Assembly: GCA_029858245.1 (NCBI GenBank) | Contig: JAOUFL010000055.1 | Span: forward strand, 1 to 11,236 | Reading direction: 5' to 3' | Source: Candidatus Zixiibacteriota bacterium | GTDB taxonomy: Bacteria > Zixibacteria > MSB-5A5 > RBG-16-43-9 | DNA: 11,236 bases | In this document: positions 6,565-11,236 of the stretch, piece after piece | Layout of the letters: every line of letters begins with the position of its first letter | Numbering within the stretch: position 1 is the first letter of the stretch | Program-made: the position numbers and the translations under genes | The notes under the pieces: model-generated | What the model saw: the letters and a program-made list of their open reading frames with translations, nothing else | Told to the model about the DNA's origin: nothing | Database searches by the model: none

Positions 6565-6652
6565 CGGAGAGGCCGGGATTCGAACCCGGGGTACCCTTTC
6601 AGGTACAACTGCTTAGCAGGCAGCTGCCTTCAGCCGACTCGGCCACCTCTCC
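6565..6652 (-). tRNA. tRNA-Ser, anticodon GCU
   Basis: An intact 88-base cloverleaf on the minus strand. The acceptor stem is GGAGAGG/CCTCTCC with discriminator G. The D-stem is GCC/GGC. The anticodon stem is GCTGC/GCAGT with loop CTGCTAA (anticodon GCT, reading AGC and AGU). A long class II variable arm pairs GTACC/GGTAC, and the T-arm is CCGGG-TTCGAAT-CCCGG. The 3' CCA is not encoded (TTTT follows), so it must be added by nucleotidyltransferase. It is the apparent home site of the GIY-YIG unit that follows it. I found no clear promoter in 6653-6760. Confidence 0.96.
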
Positions 6653-6771
6653 GGAAAAAAACGTGGCAAACCTGTCAACCCAAACCCCAGCAAATATCTC
6701 CACCTATTAAATACAAATAAAGAGCCTTAAAAGCAAATTAATTTTTTTAAATATACCTTTACTCTTTGTGA

Positions 6772-6787
6772 GGGAATTAGAATTCCC
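6772..6787. repeat. Inverted repeat downstream of the lipoprotein gene
   Basis: GGGAATT-AG-AATTCCC is a perfect 7-base inverted repeat about 50 bases after the lipoprotein stop. There is no T-run on either side, so it is at best a weak transcript end. The rest of 6653-6835 is AT-rich with nothing recognised. Confidence 0.35.
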
Positions 6788-6835
6788 GCAAGCTTAGGCA
6801 CATAAAGCAGTACGCTTCATTTGCTTTTCTTCTTT

Positions 6836-7489
6836 TTAAATTTTTTTCTTACGTATCTTGAAATCAGTACTGATAGATTTAATCAAGGGTTTGACCAGGT
6901 CCCTGTAGGCAGATCTGTATTCTTTTGCATCGAAAAGAACTTTGCTATCCGGGGAAATAAAAACTTCTTCAACCTTCTCCTGTCCACTCTTTGACCCAGT
7001 CCAGAGTTTTGTACCCTGTTCTGTTTCCCATACACTGGCAGATATGGTGATACTGGCTACTGCTTCCAGCCTCCTGCCTTCCGGCTGGATTCCGCCACCC
7101 TCCATTTTAATGTCCGGGTTTAGATCAACTATTGCCTTAACGTCGGACACGTGCACCGTACCTGTAATGATGGCAGTAACATCGTATTTTTGCCCTATTG
7201 ACTGGATTGCCTTTTCATCCATCTGACCTGCTGCCACTGCTTTCAGAACCTCTTCCTGGCTACCGAGCCTTATGATGTGTGCATCTTTTTGATAGCTGCG
7301 CAAAGTTTCCAGAAATCGCTCACTCACACAGTCATCCAGGTTTCCTTCATTATCACACACAAAGTCTATGAATCCGACATTTTGATATTTTCTTAAATCT
7401 ACATTGGGTGGAATCATAATCTTGGGTCCACATGTCAGAAAAAACAAAACGAACACCATACCTGAGATTAAGAAGGTTTTTTGATTCAT
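6836..7489 (-). CDS. Probable envelope lipoprotein with a CsgG/LpoB-like fold
   Basis: A 217-residue protein with an AAGGAGG ten bases before ATG 7489. The N-terminus is a signal sequence ending FFLTC20-GPK. The cysteine position and following residues fit a lipoprotein, although Thr before the Cys is not the usual small residue. The mature part has the pattern of the CsgG/TolB-N/LpoB-like alpha/beta family: an opening strand YQNVGFIDF (35-43), a helix with VSERFLETLR (55-64), YDVTAIITGTV (102-112), and a long hairpin ASITISASVWETEQGTKLW (145-163). Cys45 and Cys54 could form a disulphide. It probably sits at the outer or inner membrane facing the periplasm. No partner is encoded nearby except the 62-residue orphan upstream. 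The family assignment is moderate; an unrelated lipoprotein is possible. Confidence 0.8.
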   Translation of the reverse strand: MNQKTFLISGMVFVLFFLTCGPKIMIPPNVDLRKYQNVGFIDFVCDNEGNLDDCVSERFLETLRSYQKDAHIIRLGSQEEVLKAVAAGQMDEKAIQSIGQKYDVTAIITGTVHVSDVKAIVDLNPDIKMEGGGIQPEGRRLEAVASITISASVWETEQGTKLWTGSKSGQEKVEEVFISPDSKVLFDAKEYRSAYRDLVKPLIKSISTDFKIRKKKI

Positions 7490-7512
7490 TTGATTCCTCC
7501 TTCAGTATCCTG

Positions 7513-7526
7513 CCTTGCCCGCAAGG
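7513..7526 (-). promoter_or_regulatory. Hairpin in the lipoprotein leader
   Basis: On the plus strand CCTTG-CCCG-CAAGG forms a 5-base stem with a four-base loop, 24 bases before ATG 7489. A nearly identical hairpin, with one compensating base-pair change, lies at 7864-7876 in the leader of the neighbouring gene. Role unknown; it could affect mRNA stability or translation. Confidence 0.35.
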
Positions 7527-7570
7527 GGGGATTGTAACTGCTAACGGTGTAGTTTAATCAAAAGGAATCG

Positions 7571-7759
7571 CTAAACTATCTCTCCTATATCTTTACTCCA
7601 TTTCTTGGACTTACCTGCCTTGGGCATAGTCACATTTTCAGATAGTGTATTTATTTCGCTACCGTTAAGCCTTATGCCTAAGGCTACCTGTCCATCCTCG
7701 TCAGCGATTAGCTTCACTTCGATAGTATTCTCTTCCTCTAACATTACAACTTTTTTCAT
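7571..7759 (-). CDS. Unrecognised 62-residue acidic-to-basic small protein
   Basis: A short gene that I accept because ATG 7759 is preceded by two strong ribosome binding sites in tandem (AAGGAGG and GGAGGA, in AAGGAGGTGAAGGAGGA). It has no signal peptide or membrane segment. The N-terminal half is strand-rich and acidic (EEENTIEVKLIADEDGQVA), with a hairpin-like VALGIRLNGSE. The C-terminus is basic (KAGKSKKWSKD). I do not recognise the family. It lies 81 bases upstream of the lipoprotein gene in the same direction, and the two could be one transcript. The leader upstream is long and structured, which is unusual for so small a gene. Confidence 0.65.
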   Translation of the reverse strand: MKKVVMLEEENTIEVKLIADEDGQVALGIRLNGSEINTLSENVTMPKAGKSKKWSKDIGEIV

Positions 7760-7805
7760 TCCTCCTTCACCTCCTTGAGATAAAAAGGATTTTGAGGTTA
7801 TGACT

Positions 7806-7876
7806 CAGGTTGTGAGCAACCTGGGTCTACCGATAGGAAAGGTCTCCTCCCTATTAGTCCCATCTTACCCGTAAGG
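7806..7876 (-). promoter_or_regulatory. Structured leader of the small gene
   Basis: The minus strand between the possible promoter and ATG 7759 contains three potential hairpins. They are CTTAC/GTAAG at 7864-7875, ATAGG/CCTAT at about 7834-7856 (around GGAGGAGACCTTT), and a perfect CAGGTTG-CTCA-CAACCTG stem at 7806-7823. I compared it by eye with the common riboswitch consensus patterns I know (c-di-GMP, TPP, purine, SAM, ZTP) and found no match. It may be a cis-acting RNA or simply structured mRNA. Confidence 0.35.
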
Positions 7877-7882
7877 CGATAT

Positions 7883-7910
7883 GGTATAATATAACCTATA
7901 TTGAAATCAA
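7883..7910 (-). promoter_or_regulatory. Possible promoter for the small gene and lipoprotein
   Basis: On the minus strand TTGATT (7910-7905) and TATACC (7888-7883) are separated by 16 bases in a very AT-rich stretch; TATATT and TATTAT lie just beside it as alternative -10 boxes. The start would be near 7876, at the first hairpin of the leader. Confidence 0.3.
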
Positions 7911-7921
7911 CTTGAATAGAA

Positions 7922-7979
7922 TTTATCTCTTAAATTTTTCTGCAGACCAGTTCCCCTCTTTCAATCGGTACTATTAAAG
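7922..7979. repeat. Dispersed direct repeat, copy 1
   Basis: About 58 bases that recur at 11181-11236 in the same orientation, with five substitutions and a two-base indel; the core from 7931 to 7960 is identical. It lies at the 3' end of a probable pseudogene and about 165 bases upstream of the small gene. On the minus strand both copies read as a protein end V-P-I-x-R-G-E-L-V-C-R-K-I-stop. Confidence 0.8.
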
Positions 7980-8185
7980 CATCAACCCGAACATCTGTCA
8001 ATGCTCTTTAAAGCATTGGATTCTCCAATCCTCCTGTCTACAACATTTCTAAGCCCATATTCGCGCTGATAGGTGCTAATCGTTATACACGAATTGTGGT
8101 TTTCATCTTGGAAAGCTGGGTGAAGATACAGGAATGATTTTTCCCGTGATGCTGCTGTTGCAACAACCGCATCACGATACAGTAA
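7930..8185 (-). pseudogene. Probable pseudogene fragment of unknown family
   Basis: One minus-strand frame is open for 67 codons from 8185 to a TGA at 7984-7982, with no good start. It reads like protein (for example REKSFLYLHPAFQDE and TYQREYGLRNVVDRR). Just before that stop another frame takes over and ends as DALIVPIERGELVCRKI with TAA at 7932-7930. The second part is shared with the partial frame at the window's right edge. The differences between the two copies are synonymous or conservative in three of four changed codons (Leu/Met, Ile/Val, Ile/Ile, Glu/Gly), which supports coding on this strand. I infer a frameshifted gene remnant; I cannot name it. With the leader region it accounts for the 438-base gap between genes. 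Confidence 0.4.
8145..8176 (-). other. Strong inverted repeat after the sigma operon
   Basis: CGTGATGC and GCATCACG form a perfect 8-base stem around an inner GTTGCAAC palindrome, 21 bases after the stop of the TPR/HEAT gene. There is no T-run after it on either strand, so it is not a standard Rho-independent terminator. It could protect the mRNA 3' end or be part of the pseudogene frame that runs through it. Confidence 0.45.
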
Positions 8186-8197
8186 TCAACGTTCTAA

Positions 8198-9703
8198 CTA
8201 TTCTTTTCCAGCTACTTTAAAGCTGGCAGGGTCATTGGCAGGGACGATGATCTCGGATGCTTCTGCTACAACTTTATGTTTAGGATTATACAGAACAGCA
8301 TCACGACCGATGAAGCGGCGTTCTTTACCATGGAGTTGAATGTCACCAACTAAGACCCACTTGCCTCCCTTGCCCGGGATCTCGGCTTTGGCGCGGCTGT
8401 AATCGACGACCGAACCCTTCTTCACCCCACTCATCTCCTCTGTGCTCCAGGTTTGCCGCGACGAATGGACAACAGCTCCGAATACATTAGTGAACTTAGT
8501 GTAGTAAACCGGCTCTCCTGAAAAGTCCAGAGGTTCTTCGAGTGATTTGAACTGCAACACGAGGATAGCGACATCCTCGCCGTTTCTCATGGCCATCAGC
8601 TGACCGTGGTTTTCGTTAACAACGAAATCCTTTAGGTGCTCCCGATCCCGATATGTATCGAAGAAACTTACCTTTCCTCGTACTTGGAAGTAGCCCTTTT
8701 CAATATCGTCCCCAGGAACCTCTATGCGGAATCCTCGAAGATTGTGACTGAGTTGCATCTGGCTCCGCTGTATCCGCCCGCCCGAAATCTGCGGTATGTC
8801 TATACCGCCGATCGCGCTCGTGGCGAACTTAACATCCGAAAGCTTTCCCTCAAACAGTTTCTGTACCTCTTTTTCGATCTCTTTACTGCTGTGAGAACGG
8901 AGAGCGGGAAACTCGAACACGCTCAACTTACCTTCTGGTAGAAGGTGATAATCTTTCTCCTTATCGATGCGAGCAATATAACCATAGTAGTTCAGTTGAA
9001 CCGGGATCAACGCCGTCTGAATTCGTTTGCCCCAGTAAGCTGCCTCTTCGCGGACTGCCTTATCCTGATCCGTGACCTCCACTTTTTTCAGGATGGATAA
9101 TCCTTCCTCTCCGTGATACGCTCCGATGAGAAACACGGCTTGTTTACGAACCATCGGATCTTTCTGCTTAGTCAGAACATCCTCGATCATCGGCAAGGCA
9201 ACTTCCGGTTCCATCTCAGCCAATGCCTCAAGAGCAATCATCAATATCTCCGATTGTTCTTTTTCATGTGACTTGACGATCTCTTCAATATACCTTTTGT
9301 ACTTTTCCTGTCCCAGCAGAGCTAGAGTAGCTGCTATCTCCACTCTGAGCGCTATAGCATCATCCTTCCAAACACTCTTGGGGTGACCTTCGAGGAGAAT
9401 ATCAAGATTCTCGATAGCTTTTTCTTTCAGCCGGACCATGGCATCTGCCTCTTTCACCTCCCTGGATAGTTGATTCATGCTTCGTGCTAACCAGTAGAGA
9501 GCTTCCTCCTCGAACCTGCCGGAGCGGTATCGCTTCAGGTAATCCTCCAACCTGGCCTGGGCTTTTTCCCAGTTTCGCTCGAAAACGTACTCTTTAGCCT
9601 TGAGGAAGAACTCAGTTTCCTTTTGACTATCATAATTTCCAGCCAGGGAGACCACAGTGAGTAACAAGATCAGTCCCACCGTTAGCAATATTGTCTTTTT
9701 CAT
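8198..9703 (-). CDS. Secreted TPR/HEAT-repeat protein of the sigma operon
   Basis: A 501-residue exported protein. AAGGAGG lies eight bases before ATG 9703. A signal peptide (KKTILLTVGLILLLTVVSLA) is cleaved near A21/G22. Residues 28-110 look like BamD/YbgF-type TPRs (WEKAQARLEDYLKRY, then FEEEALYWLARSM and AIENLDILLEGHPKS). Residues 115-230 look like HEAT repeats (ALEALAEMEPEVALPMIEDVL, then DPMVRKQAVFLIGAY and KAVREEAAYWGKRI). The last 270 residues are mostly predicted strands with no family I recognise; they include MRNGEDVAILVLQF and a segment on storing or transforming properties I cannot interpret. It is the third gene of the sigma/anti-sigma operon, 14 bases after the anti-sigma stop. 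Probably periplasmic and either the target or a partner of the stress response. Confidence 0.85.
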   Translation of the reverse strand: MKKTILLTVGLILLLTVVSLAGNYDSQKETEFFLKAKEYVFERNWEKAQARLEDYLKRYRSGRFEEEALYWLARSMNQLSREVKEADAMVRLKEKAIENLDILLEGHPKSVWKDDAIALRVEIAATLALLGQEKYKRYIEEIVKSHEKEQSEILMIALEALAEMEPEVALPMIEDVLTKQKDPMVRKQAVFLIGAYHGEEGLSILKKVEVTDQDKAVREEAAYWGKRIQTALIPVQLNYYGYIARIDKEKDYHLLPEGKLSVFEFPALRSHSSKEIEKEVQKLFEGKLSDVKFATSAIGGIDIPQISGGRIQRSQMQLSHNLRGFRIEVPGDDIEKGYFQVRGKVSFFDTYRDREHLKDFVVNENHGQLMAMRNGEDVAILVLQFKSLEEPLDFSGEPVYYTKFTNVFGAVVHSSRQTWSTEEMSGVKKGSVVDYSRAKAEIPGKGGKWVLVGDIQLHGKERRFIGRDAVLYNPKHKVVAEASEIIVPANDPASFKVAGKE

Positions 9704-9717
9704 TTTAATCCTCCTTT

Positions 9718-10434
9718 TTAAATGTTCATTTTATCGGATCGCAACTGCCTAAGCCGAAACAGCAGTGACTTGTTGCGAATGATGTGGTTCAGCTGGGAGG
9801 TAACCTCTCCATTCTGGTTACCCAGGTTCGAAATCGAGATCAGCATCAGCTCGATATCGTCCAGGAGCAGATACAGGTTTCCGTTCCCATTTCGCATTGC
9901 TGCGACCTTTAGCAGCCGTGTTTGCGTAAGCATATCGGTGATCACCCGGTTAGTGAGTTCCACCATCTTTTCGCTCTCCGGTTGGCCGCTGCGGTTCATA
10001 AAGTCGATCAGCAGAGGCTCGATTGTTTCTATATAAGAGGAGACAGACGCGATACCTTGATATCCCCGATTGGTTATGGACGGTATCTGCTCCGGTTTTG
10101 GGAAGAAAACTGAACGTCCAGCCAGTATCCCGATTGCGAACGCAACTGCAACAGCAGTAGCTGCTATTGCGAAACGTTTAGTCGGAAATAAAACCGGTAA
10201 ATGCCACCTCTTCTTAAATGACCGCTGGCGAATGACATCCCATGAAACCTTCCAATCAGGGAGAGGAATATCATCACCGACAACCAGCATGCCATGAAAC
10301 TTCTGCATTTTTTTGTACACACGAGCGCATCCTGAACACTCCTGGACGTGCTTTTGCAGAGCTTTCTCCTTATCTGCCGGAAGTTTACCATATATGTGTA
10401 CGATGATGGTATCCTTGAATTCTTCGCAGTTCAT
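9718..10434 (-). CDS. Membrane anti-sigma factor with zinc-finger (zf-HC2) domain
   Basis: A 238-residue single-pass protein. ATG 10434 was chosen over ATG 10446 because GGAGGG lies four bases upstream and the start overlaps the sigma stop as ATGA, a classic coupling. The cytoplasmic zinc-binding anti-sigma motif is Cys3, then H29-x3-C33-x2-C36. One membrane segment spans about 88-111 (FAIAATAVAVAFAIGILAG). The C-terminal 125 residues face the periplasm and are helical, with no known sensor domain; a helical bundle resembling stress-sensing domains is possible. It is expected to hold the neighbouring sigma factor at the membrane and release it on an envelope signal. Family assignment is firm; the signal is unknown. 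Confidence 0.92.
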   Translation of the reverse strand: MNCEEFKDTIIVHIYGKLPADKEKALQKHVQECSGCARVYKKMQKFHGMLVVGDDIPLPDWKVSWDVIRQRSFKKRWHLPVLFPTKRFAIAATAVAVAFAIGILAGRSVFFPKPEQIPSITNRGYQGIASVSSYIETIEPLLIDFMNRSGQPESEKMVELTNRVITDMLTQTRLLKVAAMRNGNGNLYLLLDDIELMLISISNLGNQNGEVTSQLNHIIRNKSLLFRLRQLRSDKMNI

Positions 10435-10994
10435 AATTCCCTCCATAGCGGCGCCAGCCGCTCCCTGAGCTTCCTAATTGATCGCCAGAGTTGCGTCTTC
10501 ACCGTGTTCTGATGGCACCTTAAAAGTTCCGCAATATCCTTGATACTCAGATCTTGCCTGTAGCGCAGGTTGAAGACAACTTGCTGTTTTGGCGATAATT
10601 TCGATACAGCTTTCCTGATTAGACTTAATATCTCGCCTAATTCTACCTTAGCTTCCGGTGAATTATCTTCCCCGGCTGGATCGATAGTCATGTCGTCGAG
10701 TGAAATCATCATATACCTCTTTAGCCTCTTCATTTTTCTTAACTGGCCTATAGAGCAGTTGATGCAGATGCGGTGGAGCCAGGACGAGAAACTGGTGTTG
10801 TCTGAGATTTGGTAAGATTGAATGCTTTTGAACGCCCTGATGAACGTTTCCTGCATGACATCCTCGGCATCTTCTGGTGATCGGACATAACCGTAAGCAA
10901 GCCGGTAGACCCGTTGGCAGTTATCCTGGTATAACCGGTTGAAGGCATCTTCTTTTCCCTCCTTAGCTAATAGAACTACTGTATCTTCGTTCAT
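10431..10994 (-). CDS. ECF-type RNA polymerase sigma factor
   Basis: A 187-residue sigma factor of the extracytoplasmic function group, with only regions 2 and 4. Region 2 spans about 18-92, with the core-binding DAEDVMQETFIRAF (42-55) and the -10 recognition part FSSWLHRICINCSIGQLRK (69-87). The acidic linker runs to about 120. Region 4 spans 124-180 (LSPKQQVVFNLRYRQDLS, then IKDIAELL and the recognition helix HQNTVKTQLWRSIRKLRERL). Cysteines 77 and 80 are unremarkable. GGAGA lies 13 bases before ATG 10994, further than ideal, so initiation may be modest. It is first in an operon with its anti-sigma factor and an envelope TPR/HEAT protein. Autoregulation is usual in such operons, but the promoter I see looks like sigma70. 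Confidence 0.95.
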   Translation of the reverse strand: MNEDTVVLLAKEGKEDAFNRLYQDNCQRVYRLAYGYVRSPEDAEDVMQETFIRAFKSIQSYQISDNTSFSSWLHRICINCSIGQLRKMKRLKRYMMISLDDMTIDPAGEDNSPEAKVELGEILSLIRKAVSKLSPKQQVVFNLRYRQDLSIKDIAELLRCHQNTVKTQLWRSIRKLRERLAPLWREL

Positions 10995-11021
10995 GTTTCT
11001 GGTCTGTCTCCTGCTCTCATT

Positions 11022-11027
11022 ATTATA
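11022..11027 (-). promoter_or_regulatory. Second possible -10 box near the sigma gene
   Basis: A perfect TATAAT on the minus strand, about 28 bases before ATG 10994, without a good -35 at the right distance. A CTCATT...AATGAG inverted repeat surrounds it (11016-11048). It could be a second start or a site for the sigma factor itself. Confidence 0.25.
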
Positions 11028-11059
11028 AACGTCTGAGTTGACAATGAGGTCTACAAAGA

Positions 11060-11088
11060 ATTACAGCTTTTATTAAAAAAGGTGTCAA
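11060..11088 (-). promoter_or_regulatory. Sigma70-type promoter of the sigma operon
   Basis: On the minus strand TTGACA (11088-11083), a 17-base spacer and TGTAAT (11065-11060). The -35 is perfect and the -10 matches five of six bases. Transcription would begin near 11053 with a leader of about 58 bases to ATG 10994. Confidence 0.65.
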
Positions 11089-11180
11089 TGGCTCCATACC
11101 TTTTCTAATATTCCCAGATGATTATTGTGATTTTTACGCTTCAGGTTAAACTAATATGCAGGACTTGAAAGTGAAAAACC

Positions 11181-11236
11181 TTTATCTTAAATTTTTCTGC
11201 AGACCAGTTCCCCTCTTCCGATCGGTACTACCATAG
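11181..11236. repeat. Dispersed direct repeat, copy 2, running out of the window
   Basis: The counterpart of 7922-7979 in the same orientation, identical over the 30-base core. It reaches the last base of the window, so the full repeat is probably longer. The two copies bracket the sigma operon. Confidence 0.8.
11187..11236 (-). CDS. C-terminal end of an unidentified gene, cut by the window edge
   Basis: Fifteen codons read MVVPIGRGELVCRKI and end in TAA at 11189-11187. The only reason to call this coding is the repeat: the copy at 7930-7979 has the same end with conservative differences. The gene would extend to the right of the window and run in the same direction as the sigma operon, ending about 100 bases before its promoter. 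Family unknown. Confidence 0.35.
   Translation of the reverse strand, partial: MVVPIGRGELVCRKI

Noticed and set aside
6674..6679. TTGACA on the minus strand as the tRNA promoter
   Set aside because: It lies only about 20 bases before the mature tRNA 5' end and has no -10 box at the right distance.
6772..6787. Inverted repeat as a Rho-independent terminator
   Set aside because: The stem is AT-rich with a two-base loop and no T-run follows on either strand.
7800..7880. c-di-GMP, TPP, purine, SAM or ZTP riboswitch
   Set aside because: The conserved core blocks of these classes are not present by eye; only generic hairpins can be supported.
8145..8176. Strong hairpin as a Rho-independent terminator
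   Set aside because: GGAAAAATC follows on the minus strand and GATACAG on the plus strand, so the T-run is missing; kept only as an inverted repeat.
9722..10036. Plus-strand open frame of about 100 codons inside the anti-sigma gene
   Set aside because: No ribosome binding site, composition typical of an antisense shadow, and the minus strand gene has a clear zinc-finger and membrane segment.
1..11236. CRISPR array, integrase, transposase or IS element
   Set aside because: No regularly spaced repeats and no recombinase motifs were found on either strand; the only mobile-type gene is the GIY-YIG nuclease.

Overview
The window looks like a chromosomal piece of an uncultured, moderate-GC, Gram-negative-type bacterium. 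Strong AAGGAGG-like ribosome binding sites precede most genes, which argues against typical Bacteroidetes. Secreted and lipoprotein-like envelope proteins are present, and the ECF sigma / zinc-finger anti-sigma / TPR-HEAT operon is an arrangement I associate with candidate phyla around the FCB group (Zixibacteria-like lineages). That assignment is an inference with low certainty.

Layout. (1) Positions 1-1824, plus strand: two tandem units, each a multi-pass membrane protein followed by a small winged-helix regulator. The units are paralogous. The first membrane gene is cut by the window edge, and the second regulator carries a premature stop that removes its last 12 residues. (2) 1857-4846, plus strand: a small cupin, a secreted serine beta-lactamase-like protein whose best start position reads ATC instead of ATG, and a GNAT acetyltransferase. 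(3) 4961-6652, minus strand: an intact tRNA-Ser(GCU) gene, a GIY-YIG endonuclease gene starting 15 nt after the tRNA, and a tRNA-Ser-like copy in which the endonuclease gene ends. About 1.1 kb further on there is a decayed version of the same unit with the endonuclease gene collapsed to a scar. An unrecognised AT-rich membrane protein gene sits between the two units. (4) 6836-7759, minus strand: a CsgG/LpoB-like envelope lipoprotein and a 62-residue orphan with a structured leader. (5) 7922-8185: a likely pseudogene fragment. Its 3' end recurs at the right edge of the window (11181-11236). (6) 8198-10994, minus strand: an operon of ECF sigma factor, membrane anti-sigma factor and a secreted TPR/HEAT protein, with a good sigma70-type promoter at 11060-11088.

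How the parts may work together. The sigma/anti-sigma pair is translationally coupled (ATGA overlap) and probably senses an envelope signal through the periplasmic C-terminus of the anti-sigma factor; the TPR/HEAT protein is then a target or partner in the envelope. The most unusual feature is the tRNA-Ser / GIY-YIG / tRNA-like array. It looks like a small mobile unit that uses a tRNA gene as its home and has left an older, degraded copy behind.
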